From: AC2028 sp002373595 | Lineage (GTDB): Bacteria; Bacillota; Clostridia; Lachnospirales; Lachnospiraceae | NCBI GenBank assembly: GCA_946616365.1 | Contig: CAMOIX010000009.1 | Location: 1 to 64,000 of the forward strand | Direction: 5' to 3' | Length of the DNA stretch: 64,000 bases | In this document: one piece after another, positions 1 to 7,629 of the stretch | Position numbering within the stretch: the stretch's first letter is position 1 | Layout: each line of letters begins with the position of its first letter | Program-made: the position numbers and the translations under genes | Notes under the pieces: model-generated | The model's input: the letters and a program-made list of their open reading frames with translations, nothing else | Told to the model about the DNA's origin: nothing | The model's database searches: none

Positions 1-54
1 ATCAGGTATTGCCTATCAGGGCACATTCTGTAAATGTCATAATGCAAAAGCTCT

Positions 55-294
55 TTGGATATTGCTCTGAAGAATATTAATGAAGAGTTGCTAATTGTAA
101 AAAAGGGTTCAGCGTATAAATCAATGGATGAAAAAAATGGATACATTGTTAAACCCATACCGTTCACTGTCTGGATCGATCCGGATGCACTTTGTGCAAA
201 GGAGGATTATCAGCGTATGAAACAGTCACAGGAGGATGCGCTGCAGAATGCCCTTACCGGCCTTCGTCTAACTGATATGGTAGGAGAGATCTGA
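55..294 (+). CDS. Hypothetical protein, possibly a gene remnant
   Basis: This 79-residue ORF opens with TTG at 55; stops at 31 and 40 in the same frame prevent a longer start. I do not recognise the family. The product is hydrophilic with no membrane segment, and no clear Shine-Dalgarno precedes the TTG. The overlapping frame that starts at base 2 also reads like coding sequence and ends at TGA 68-70, so this could be the far end of a gene broken by a frameshift near bases 45-70. A terminator hairpin follows at 347-383. That it is transcribed is plausible, but that it is an intact gene is uncertain. Confidence 0.35.
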   Translation: MDIALKNINEELLIVKKGSAYKSMDEKNGYIVKPIPFTVWIDPDALCAKEDYQRMKQSQEDALQNALTGLRLTDMVGEI

Positions 295-304
295 TCTCAG
301 ACTC

Positions 305-333
305 TTGTATTTCGATTTAAAACGTGGTAATAT
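305..333 (+). promoter_or_regulatory. Possible sigma-A promoter ahead of a leader terminator
   Basis: TTGTAT at 305-310 and TAATAT at 328-333 are separated by 17 bases. If used, transcription would start near 340, immediately before the hairpin at 347-383. That would make the hairpin an attenuator for the symporter gene at 430. The -35 match is moderate and no other promoter is visible between the hairpin and the gene. Confidence 0.35.
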
Positions 334-346
334 ACTAAAGCGAAAC

Positions 347-383
347 AAAGACGTTTCATGTACAGCATGGAGCGTCTTTTTTT
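347..383 (+). terminator. Rho-independent terminator or attenuator
   Basis: AAAGACG (347-353) pairs with CGTCTTT (373-379) and runs into a T tract. The 19-base loop contains CATG at 357-360 and CATG at 366-369, which can form a small inner hairpin. It ends the transcript of the ORF at 55-294 or acts in the leader of the symporter gene. Confidence 0.6.
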
Positions 384-429
384 GTAAAAGTGAGAACCAT
401 CAAATGAAACATGTTTAATGGGAGGAAGT

Positions 430-1926
430 ATGGAAGGTTTTTTGTCTGCTGTTGAAAAAGGAAACAATGCGGTAAACGGATTCGTCTGGGGACTGCCGAT
501 GCTGATCCTTCTCGTAGGTACAGGTATACTCATGACCTGCATCACCAAGTTTTTCCAGATCAGCCATTTCGGACACTGGGTCAAGAATACCATCGGTAAT
601 ATCTTCAGTGATGAAAAGGTTACCGCGCATACCGACAAGGAGGATACTCAGATATCTCAGTTCCAGAGTCTGTGTACCGCGCTTGCTGCAACCATCGGAA
701 CCGGTAATATCGCCGGTGTCGCTGCGGCCATTGCATCCGGTGGCCCCGGAGCTATCTTCTGGATGTGGATCGTAGCATTCTTCGGAATGATGACGAACTT
801 CTCTGAAAACGTGCTCGGAATCTACTACAGACGCAGAAATGAGAGAGATGAGTGGAGCGGCGGCGCGATGTATTATCTCCGTGACGGTCTCGGATCCAAG
901 AAGGGATGCAAGCAGATCGGTGCGATCCTCGCGGTACTTTTCAGTATATTCTGTGTACTTGCTTCTTTCGGAATAGGAAATATGGGACAGATCAACTCGA
1001 TCGCGGTTAACATGAAGTCCGCTTTCGGAATCCCTGCGGTTGCGACCGGTATCGTACTCATGATCCTTGCCGGACTCGTTGTTGTAGGAGGACTTAAGAG
1101 GATCGCGTCGGTTACCGAGAAACTCGTTCCTTTCATGGCGGTCGTATATATCATCTGTGCACTTATCATCTGCATCATCAACTTCCGAATGATCGGACCT
1201 GTATTCAAGTCCATCATCAAGGGCGCGTTCGGTCTCAAGGCAGTAGGCGGCGGTATCGTAGGAAGCGGAGTTGCAATGGCAGTACAGTGGGGTATGAAGA
1301 GAGGAGTCTTCTCCAACGAGGCAGGACTCGGATCCTCCGTTATGGTACACTCGAGCTCGAATGTTCGTGAGCCCGTCGTACAGGGAATGTGGGGAATTTT
1401 TGAGGTCTTTGCGGATACCATCATCGTTTGTACTCTTACCGCACTTGCTCTTCTTTCCAGCGGACTTGTAGATCTTAATACCGGAGAGATCCTCTCCGAT
1501 CAGTCATCCACCGCACTTGTTGCGGAGGCATTTTCGACAGTATTTGGAAAGTTCGGATCAGGATTCATTGCACTTGCTATCCTGCTCTTTGCTTTCTCGA
1601 CCGTCCTTGGATGGAGCCAGTACGGAAGTAAGGGATTTGAGTATCTGTTTGGCAGAAAGACCGTTAAGTTCTACAAGATCGTATTTGTAGCATTCGTTGT
1701 TGTAGGAGCTACCATGGACCTGTCGCTTGCATGGGATCTGTCCGATACCTTTAACGGACTTATGGCTATCCCCAACCTGATAGGTGTAATAGCACTCAGC
1801 GGCACGGTATTTAAGATCACCGGGAACTATGTGGACAGAAAGCTTCGCAAGCAGGATGTTAAGCCCATGCTCTCCGCTATAGAGGAGCTCCAGAAGCTGC
1901 ATGAGTCCGAGATCGCCGAGAACTGA
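430..1926 (+). CDS. Sodium:alanine/glycine symporter (AGCS family)
   Basis: An integral membrane carrier of about 498 residues that imports small neutral amino acids (alanine or glycine) with Na+. The sequence shows the AGCS hallmarks: an N-terminal segment ending GTGILMTC, the conserved ATIGTGNIAGVA stretch, GGPGAIFWMW followed by MTNFSENVLG, and EAGLGSS in the middle of the protein. About ten hydrophobic helices fill the chain and the length is normal for the family. I chose ATG 430 over the upstream in-frame ATG 418, because GGAGG at 420-424 is correctly spaced for 430. The gene stands alone between the hairpin at 347-383 and the terminator at 1973-2005. Substrate preference within the family cannot be read from sequence. 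Confidence 0.92.
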   Translation: MEGFLSAVEKGNNAVNGFVWGLPMLILLVGTGILMTCITKFFQISHFGHWVKNTIGNIFSDEKVTAHTDKEDTQISQFQSLCTALAATIGTGNIAGVAAAIASGGPGAIFWMWIVAFFGMMTNFSENVLGIYYRRRNERDEWSGGAMYYLRDGLGSKKGCKQIGAILAVLFSIFCVLASFGIGNMGQINSIAVNMKSAFGIPAVATGIVLMILAGLVVVGGLKRIASVTEKLVPFMAVVYIICALIICIINFRMIGPVFKSIIKGAFGLKAVGGGIVGSGVAMAVQWGMKRGVFSNEAGLGSSVMVHSSSNVREPVVQGMWGIFEVFADTIIVCTLTALALLSSGLVDLNTGEILSDQSSTALVAEAFSTVFGKFGSGFIALAILLFAFSTVLGWSQYGSKGFEYLFGRKTVKFYKIVFVAFVVVGATMDLSLAWDLSDTFNGLMAIPNLIGVIALSGTVFKITGNYVDRKLRKQDVKPMLSAIEELQKLHESEIAEN

Positions 1927-1972
1927 TCTGATTTAATGACAGGGAAATAAAGCAAATATACAGCAGATTAGC

Positions 1973-2005
1973 CGCGCCGGGACGAAACATGCCCCGGCGC
2001 GTTTT
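1973..2005 (+). terminator. Rho-independent terminator after the AGCS gene
   Basis: A perfect 9-bp GC-rich stem, CGCGCCGGG (1973-1981) with CCCGGCGCG (1993-2001), is followed by TTTT. It closes the symporter transcript. Confidence 0.85.
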
Positions 2006-2006
2006 C

Positions 2007-2035
2007 TTGCGTTAAACAGACTAAAATAGTATAAT
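2007..2035 (+). promoter_or_regulatory. Sigma-A promoter for the barstar-like gene
   Basis: TTGCGT (2007-2012), a 17-base spacer and a perfect TATAAT (2030-2035) lie directly behind the preceding terminator and 35 bases before the start codon at 2071. Confidence 0.7.
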
Positions 2036-2070
2036 CATTCAGTATGTTGCCCGTTTGGCACGGAGGGAAT

Positions 2071-2343
2071 ATGACCGAATATGTTATTGACCTTAAAACC
2101 GTTTTCGGGGTGGATGACCTTCATGAGATATTGGAGGATACTCTTGATTTTCCTGAATATTATGAGAGAAGTCTCGACGCGCTGAAAGAGGTATTCGAGG
2201 AGCAGACCTACGGCTGGCATCTTAAGTTTACCGGCTGCAGCGATGCGGAGGCGATACTTGGGCGCTTTATGGGCAAATTCCGCAGAGCATGTGAAGAAGC
2301 GGAAAAAGCAAACGAATTCTTTAAAGCGGAATTCGAGGATTGA
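2071..2343 (+). CDS. Barstar-family protein
   Basis: A 90-residue acidic cytoplasmic protein resembling barstar, the intracellular inhibitor of barnase-type ribonucleases. The N-terminal strand-helix (MTEYVIDLKTVFGVDDLHEI) followed by a short helix rich in Asp, Tyr and Glu around DFPEYYERSLDAL matches the barstar fold in order and length. The start at ATG 2071 is set by GGAGGG at 2062-2067; an upstream ATG at 2044 has no ribosome binding site. No barnase-like or other RNase partner is visible nearby, which is common for this family, so the target is unknown. The next gene begins 23 bases downstream and is probably cotranscribed. Confidence 0.75.
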   Translation: MTEYVIDLKTVFGVDDLHEILEDTLDFPEYYERSLDALKEVFEEQTYGWHLKFTGCSDAEAILGRFMGKFRRACEEAEKANEFFKAEFED

Positions 2344-2366
2344 TCTCTTTAAGGAGGGGATAGAAA

Positions 2367-2993
2367 ATGAATTACAGTTCCGATTATGCAATGCAGCAGA
2401 TGATGAACAATATGCATGGCAGCGTCACTTCAAACCTTGTCAGTATCGTGTCGTTCGTACTTACTTGCATAGCCACATGGATCCTTTTCACCAAGGCAGG
2501 ACAGGAAGGCTGGTACGCGCTTATTCCTTTCTTCAGAAAGTATAAGCTCTGCGATCTTTCAGGCAAGAAGAACATGTTCTGGGCATGGCTTGTAGTAACC
2601 ATTGTTGACTCTATCGCAATGATCGCATTCTTTGTACTTTTCATTCCCTTTTTCGTTGCATTGGTCACCGGCTCAAGCTCGGCAGCGGCTGCATCTCTGG
2701 GCGGTATAGCAATCTGTGGAATAATCATATTAGCGGGCAGTATCGCAATGCTCGTTATCAATATCATCCTTGGCATAGCACTTGCTCATTCATATGGACA
2801 GTCGACAGGATTCGGAGTAGGTATTGCGCTTCTTAATGTCATCTTCATGTGCATCATGGCATTTAGCAGCAATATCACCTATGTAGGCCCCGACGGAGTA
2901 CCTCAGAATAACGGCTACAATAATCCCGGTGCGGGATATGGCAATCAGCCCATGGGCGGAAATGACCAGACTCCGTTCAACCCTTATCAGTAA
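2367..2993 (+). CDS. DUF5684-type membrane protein
   Basis: A 208-residue membrane protein with four or five hydrophobic segments. The first helix is followed by KAGQEGWYALIPFFRKYKL, the signature stretch of DUF5684-like proteins (Gly-Trp-x-Ala-Leu-Ile-Pro). The tail is Gly/Asn/Pro rich and probably disordered. GGAGGGG at 2353-2359 places the ATG at 2367. The role of this family is not established; relatives often sit near signal-peptidase or secretion genes, which is not the case here. It lies between the barstar-like gene and the sugar ABC operon, with no terminator visible before the latter. Confidence 0.6.
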   Translation: MNYSSDYAMQQMMNNMHGSVTSNLVSIVSFVLTCIATWILFTKAGQEGWYALIPFFRKYKLCDLSGKKNMFWAWLVVTIVDSIAMIAFFVLFIPFFVALVTGSSSAAAASLGGIAICGIIILAGSIAMLVINIILGIALAHSYGQSTGFGVGIALLNVIFMCIMAFSSNITYVGPDGVPQNNGYNNPGAGYGNQPMGGNDQTPFNPYQ

Positions 2994-3018
2994 TCTCAAG
3001 GAGGCCTGAGGGACCGAA

Positions 3019-4149
3019 ATGAAAGTTGTTCTTGAACATCTGACGAAACGTTTTCCCAACAGAAACCGCAAGGGCGATGATGTCATTGCAGTTAATGATT
3101 TCAATTTTGAGATCCCCGACGGGAAACTGATCGGCCTTCTGGGCCCTTCCGGCTGTGGAAAGAGTACTGCTCTCAATCTTATCTGCGGCCTTGAAAAGCC
3201 GTCTGACGGCAGGATCTTTTTCGGAGACAAAGACGTGACCAACCTTCCCCCCGAGAGCAGGGGGGTGGGTATGGTCTTCCAGAATTACGCATTATACCCT
3301 CATCTTACTGTCAGACAGAATATTCTGTTCCCTCTCCAGAATCTCAAAGGAGAGGATAAACTATCCAAAGAAGAAATGGAAAAGAGAGCTCTTGAGGCTG
3401 CCGAACTGGTCATGCTCGGTGAGCTTATGGAGAGACGCCCCAGAGAACTTTCCGGAGGTCAGCAGCAGCGAGTTGCGATAGCCAGAGCTCTGGTAAAGAC
3501 TCCCGGCATACTCCTTATGGACGAGCCTCTTTCCAATCTTGACGCGAGACTCAGACTTCAGACCCGTGAGGAGATCAGACGCATCCAGCTTCGCACCGGT
3601 ATAACGACGATATTTGTCACACATGATCAGGAGGAGGCTATGAGCATCTCTGACGAGATCATAGTGATGAAGGACGGTGTGGTCCATCAGATCGGTGCGC
3701 CCCAGAGCGTATACGACGATCCCACTGACAGATTTGTTGCTGAATTCCTCGGCACTCCCGCCATCAATATCTTTGACGGTGAGATAAAGGGAGGAAATGT
3801 CCTCCTCGGAGGAGATGTGATCGGACATGCCGCAGGTGTTCCCGGCGGAGAGGCAGTGATCGGTATCAGACCTGAGGGCTTCAAGATAGCTGAGGACGGC
3901 CCCATGCATTGTGACCTCGGAAGAGTGGAAGTCATGGGCAGGGATACGAGCATTGTGTTTACACACACTTCGGCACAGGGTAAGCAGCTCCGTGCGATAG
4001 TTGATGCCACGACCGTACCTGCAACGCTCAGAGAGAGCGCCGGAGCGGGCAGCGAGGGAAAGGTAAGCTTTACCGTTAATCCTTTCAAGATGTACTTCTT
4101 TGACAAAACCACGGGAGAGAGGATACTTCCGAAAGGAGAGAACAGGTGA
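3019..4149 (+). CDS. Sugar ABC transporter ATP-binding protein (CUT1, MsmK/UgpC-like)
   Basis: The cytoplasmic ATPase that powers carbohydrate import. Walker A GPSGCGKST is at residues 42-50, then VFQNYALYPHL in the Q loop, the signature LSGGQQQR, Walker B ILLMDEP and the switch His in VTHDQEEA. The last roughly 140 residues form the TOBE-type regulatory domain of the CUT1 class. The 376-residue length is typical. The gene heads a four-gene operon: its stop overlaps the GTG start of the first permease at 4146. Many Clostridia share one such ATPase among several sugar systems; here it is encoded with its own permeases and binding protein. The sugar cannot be assigned from sequence. Confidence 0.93.
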   Translation: MKVVLEHLTKRFPNRNRKGDDVIAVNDFNFEIPDGKLIGLLGPSGCGKSTALNLICGLEKPSDGRIFFGDKDVTNLPPESRGVGMVFQNYALYPHLTVRQNILFPLQNLKGEDKLSKEEMEKRALEAAELVMLGELMERRPRELSGGQQQRVAIARALVKTPGILLMDEPLSNLDARLRLQTREEIRRIQLRTGITTIFVTHDQEEAMSISDEIIVMKDGVVHQIGAPQSVYDDPTDRFVAEFLGTPAINIFDGEIKGGNVLLGGDVIGHAAGVPGGEAVIGIRPEGFKIAEDGPMHCDLGRVEVMGRDTSIVFTHTSAQGKQLRAIVDATTVPATLRESAGAGSEGKVSFTVNPFKMYFFDKTTGERILPKGENR

Positions 4150-5036
4150 AAAAGGATCTGAAGGCCTGGCTTTTTCTCATACCTGCAATAGCATTCCTCG
4201 GCGTGTTCATGATCTACCCGCTGTTCGATGTACTCATCTATTCATTCGAGCAGGGTTTTAATTTTGTTTCGCAGTCTTTTGCGGGATATGGATTCTACAA
4301 TTACAGATTTGTATTGTCCGATCCGTACTTTCTTCAGGCTCTGAAGAATACCTTTATACTGGTTATCATTACCGTGCCCGTCTCGACGGGCTTATCGCTT
4401 CTCATATCACTCGGACTAACTTCCATACCCAAATTGAAGGAGCTCTATCAGACCATATATTTCCTTCCCTATGTTACGAATACACTGGCAGTCGGACTCG
4501 TTTTCATGATCCTCTTTAAGAAGACGGCGTATTCCGACGGTCTTATCAATCTTATGATAAATGCTTTCGGCGGCAGCAGCGTTGACTTTATGGACGGACC
4601 TTACTGGGCCAAGATGATGGTCACCTGTATCTATACGATATGGATCGTCCTGCCCTTCAAGATCCTCATTCTCACCAGCGCATTGTCTTCGGTCAATCCT
4701 GACTATTACAAGGCGGCGAGAGTGGACGGAACTTCGCGTGCGAGGATCTTTTGGCGCATCACGGTTCCCATGATCTCACCCATGATCTTTTATCTGGTCA
4801 TCACCGGGTTTATCGGAGCATTCAAGGCATACAGCGATGAAGTTGCGCTTTTCGGAGTGGACCTTAATACCGCAGGAATGAATACGATAGTCGGATATAT
4901 ATATGATATGCTCTACGGCAACAGCGGAGGATATCCTTCGTTTGCTTCCGCAGCGGCTCTTATACTTTTCGTGATAGTATTTGCGATAACCTGCATCAAT
5001 CTGATCGTCAGGAAGAAGCTCGTATACGAAGGCTGA
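4146..5036 (+). CDS. Sugar ABC transporter permease, first subunit (CUT1)
   Basis: One of the two membrane subunits of the importer, 296 residues with six predicted helices starting at AWLFLIPAIAFLGVFMIYPL. The cytoplasmic EAA loop that docks on the ATPase is seen as KAARVDGTSRARIFWRITVP. The GTG start overlaps the ATPase stop codon and follows AAAGGAGA, indicating translational coupling. The MalF/UgpA-type order (first permease, then second) is as usual for CUT1 systems. Confidence 0.92.
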   Translation: MKKDLKAWLFLIPAIAFLGVFMIYPLFDVLIYSFEQGFNFVSQSFAGYGFYNYRFVLSDPYFLQALKNTFILVIITVPVSTGLSLLISLGLTSIPKLKELYQTIYFLPYVTNTLAVGLVFMILFKKTAYSDGLINLMINAFGGSSVDFMDGPYWAKMMVTCIYTIWIVLPFKILILTSALSSVNPDYYKAARVDGTSRARIFWRITVPMISPMIFYLVITGFIGAFKAYSDEVALFGVDLNTAGMNTIVGYIYDMLYGNSGGYPSFASAAALILFVIVFAITCINLIVRKKLVYEG

Positions 5037-5080
5037 TAAAAGGCACGCGTGTTTATGAGGACGGATCACAGGATCTGAAG

Positions 5081-5953
5081 ATGGAAGAAAAAGAGATAGA
5101 GCTCATCGAAAAAAAGAATAAAAGGAAGACGACAGTCCGCAATACCCTGCTCTATATCCTGCTTACGGTATGGGCTCTTGTCGTGCTGTTCCCTTTTTAC
5201 TGGATGGTCCTTACCTCGTTTAAGAGCTACAGTTCCTACAATAACGAATACATTCCGAAGTTCTATGCGACGGATCCTACATTTGCCAATTACGGCTCCG
5301 CATTCACCGCAGTCCCGCTTGCCAAATATTTTGCGAATACGCTTCTTTTTACTTTTGCGACGACCGCACTTATGCTCGTTGTCATCATTCTCGCCGCTTT
5401 TGCTTTTGCGAGACTTAAGTTCAAGGGAAAAGGAATTGCATTTACGATCCTGCTTTCCCTTATGATGATTCCCAATGAGCTCGTTATCATCACTAACTAT
5501 GTGACAATCACATCGCTTGGTCTTCGCAATACTTTCACGGGACTCATCCTTCCTTCGGTCACATCGGTATTCTACATCTACCTCCTCAAGGAGAACTTCG
5601 AGATGATCCCGGACGAACTCTACAAGGCGGCCAAGGTGGACGGAACAAGCGACCTTAAATATCTGCTCAAAGTGATGGTCCCCATATCCAAACCGACCAT
5701 CATCACCATTACCATACTCAAAGTCATCGAGTGCTGGAACTCGTATGTATGGCCGAGACTCATCACCGACAACAAGGCATATTTCCTCGTATCCAATGGC
5801 ATACAGGAGATCAGGGAGAGCGGCTTCGGTCGTGAAAATATCCCCGCAATGATGGCAGCGGTTGTTGTCATCTCGTTGCCGCTTATCATCCTGTTCCTCG
5901 TCTTCAGGAAGAAGATAATGGAGGGAGTTTCCAGGGGAGGTACGAAGGGATGA
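5081..5953 (+). CDS. Sugar ABC transporter permease, second subunit (CUT1)
   Basis: The second membrane subunit (MalG/UgpE type), 290 residues. A charged N-terminal stretch of about 20 residues precedes the first helix (LLYILLTVWALVVLFPFYW). The EAA loop reads KAAKVDGTSDLKYLLKVMVP. The start at 5081 has only a weak ribosome binding site; the 44-base gap to the preceding permease contains no terminator. The stop overlaps the ATG of the binding protein gene at 5950. Confidence 0.92.
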   Translation: MEEKEIELIEKKNKRKTTVRNTLLYILLTVWALVVLFPFYWMVLTSFKSYSSYNNEYIPKFYATDPTFANYGSAFTAVPLAKYFANTLLFTFATTALMLVVIILAAFAFARLKFKGKGIAFTILLSLMMIPNELVIITNYVTITSLGLRNTFTGLILPSVTSVFYIYLLKENFEMIPDELYKAAKVDGTSDLKYLLKVMVPISKPTIITITILKVIECWNSYVWPRLITDNKAYFLVSNGIQEIRESGFGRENIPAMMAAVVVISLPLIILFLVFRKKIMEGVSRGGTKG

Positions 5954-7542
5954 TACTCGGACGCCTCCGGAAAAACATTTCTAAAAATATACGCAAGAGG
6001 TCGGGCGACAGGCTCGTCATGGCGTGTCTGGCAGCAGTCTGCATGATGGCTGTGCTTACTTCATGTCATGGTAAGAAGGCACTTCCTGCTTTTGAGGTAC
6101 CCGGATCTCTCGATGAGAGCGCTCAGATAGAGCTTACATTCTGGGCAAAGAATGATACGAACAAGACTCAGACTGCCGTATATAATAAAGCGATCTCCGA
6201 ATTCCACGAGCTCTATCCCAATATCACAGTGACCATGCGTCTGTATAATGACTACGGACGTATCTATAATGATGTCATCACCAATATTTCGACTCAGACC
6301 ACGCCGAATATCTGCATCACATATCCCGATCATATAGCAACATACCTCACCGGCCCCAACACGGTCGTGCCTCTTGATGAACTCATAGCCGATGAGAAAT
6401 ACGGACTCGGAGGCTCAGAGGTGAAGTTTGATGCTCCGACGAGGGATGAGATGGTCGACAAGTATATGGAGGAGTGCAAGATAGGTGGTGTCCAGTATGC
6501 ACTTCCTTTCATGAGATCGACGGAATGCTGTTATATCAATAAAGATATGGTGGAGAGCCTGGGATATGAGCTTCCCGATGTTCTCACCTGGGATTTTGTC
6601 TGGGAAGTATCGGAAGCTGCAATGGCCAGGAATGCTGACGGTACCTATAAGGTCAACGGACAGAATGTCCTCATCCCTTTTATCTACAAATCGACCGACA
6701 ATATGATGATCCAGTATCTTAAGCAGGCGGGAGGGGAGTACTCGACCGAAAGCGGTGAGATCAAGATATTTAACGATACAACGGACGGATTTCTTTTTGA
6801 TATCGCAGAGCACGCAAAGACGGGCTGCTTTTCCACTTTCAAGATATCGAGCTATCCCGGCAACTTCTTAAATGCCGGACAGTGCATATTTGCGATCGAT
6901 TCCACCGCAGGTGCGACCTGGATGGGTACGAAAGCGACTCATATGGATATAGCCCGTGATCAGGTCGTCGACTTTGACCTGCAGGTGCGCCCCATACCTC
7001 AGACAGATCCCGATAATCCTGTGATGATCAGCCAGGGCCCTTCGGTATGTATCTTTAACCGGAAGGATCCTCAGGAAGTGCTGGCATCATGGCTCTTTGT
7101 CCAGTATCTCATGACCAATGATATCCAGATGGGTTATGCAGAGACGGAAGGATATACACCCGTCACCGAGAAAGCACGAAACAGTGCGGAATACCTCGAT
7201 TATCTGTCCAGATCGGGTGAGGACAATGACCTCTATTACCGTGTTAAGATAGAGGCTACGCAGCTTCTCATAGACAATACTGACAATACCTTCATTACGC
7301 CCGTATTTAACGGCTCGGCTTCGCTTCGCGATGCCGCCGGTCAGCTGATAGAGAATGTCGTCAAGTCCGTCAGAAGGAAAGAAACCATCGACGCGGACTA
7401 TATGGATGACCTCCACAGGGATATCACTTCCCTGTATAGGCTGAATCAGATCCGCTACACGGGAAATACAAATTCTGCGGTATCCGTTTCGACTTCTGCA
7501 TCCGAAGATGGTGCATCGAATATAGCAGCGGACCCTCAATAA
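5950..7542 (+). CDS. Sugar-binding lipoprotein of the CUT1 ABC system
   Basis: The extracellular solute-binding subunit, 530 residues, anchored by a lipid on Cys in the lipobox LTSC (about residue 39). A Lys/Arg-rich stretch and a hydrophobic helix precede it. The mature part has the type-1 solute-binding layout (ELTFWAKND then ISEFHELYPNI) and a C-terminal Ser/Thr/Ala tail. The ATG overlaps the stop of the second permease and follows GGAGG at 5936; an internal ATG at 6019 would give a shorter signal peptide and is an alternative start. At 530 residues it is longer than the usual 400-450, so it may bind an oligosaccharide, but this is only inference. Confidence 0.88.
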   Translation: MILGRLRKNISKNIRKRSGDRLVMACLAAVCMMAVLTSCHGKKALPAFEVPGSLDESAQIELTFWAKNDTNKTQTAVYNKAISEFHELYPNITVTMRLYNDYGRIYNDVITNISTQTTPNICITYPDHIATYLTGPNTVVPLDELIADEKYGLGGSEVKFDAPTRDEMVDKYMEECKIGGVQYALPFMRSTECCYINKDMVESLGYELPDVLTWDFVWEVSEAAMARNADGTYKVNGQNVLIPFIYKSTDNMMIQYLKQAGGEYSTESGEIKIFNDTTDGFLFDIAEHAKTGCFSTFKISSYPGNFLNAGQCIFAIDSTAGATWMGTKATHMDIARDQVVDFDLQVRPIPQTDPDNPVMISQGPSVCIFNRKDPQEVLASWLFVQYLMTNDIQMGYAETEGYTPVTEKARNSAEYLDYLSRSGEDNDLYYRVKIEATQLLIDNTDNTFITPVFNGSASLRDAAGQLIENVVKSVRRKETIDADYMDDLHRDITSLYRLNQIRYTGNTNSAVSVSTSASEDGASNIAADPQ

Positions 7543-7548
7543 CGATTC

Positions 7549-7577
7549 TTTACGATTAACCCCTGATTTGATATAAT
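7549..7577 (+). promoter_or_regulatory. Sigma-A promoter for the HD-GYP-like/MoxR operon
   Basis: TTTACG (7549-7554), a 17-base spacer and a perfect TATAAT (7572-7577) lie 52 bases before the ATG at 7630. Confidence 0.7.
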
Positions 7578-7629
7578 TATCGTTGCTACTGTTTTGTTTC
7601 AGTATTGTTTTTGTTGGAGAAAACAGACT

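Noticed and set aside
415..1350. A 311-codon minus-strand ORF opposite the AGCS gene
   Set aside because: It is the antisense shadow of a clear symporter; its translation is rich in His, Asp, Arg and Ser with no recognisable domain and no RBS.
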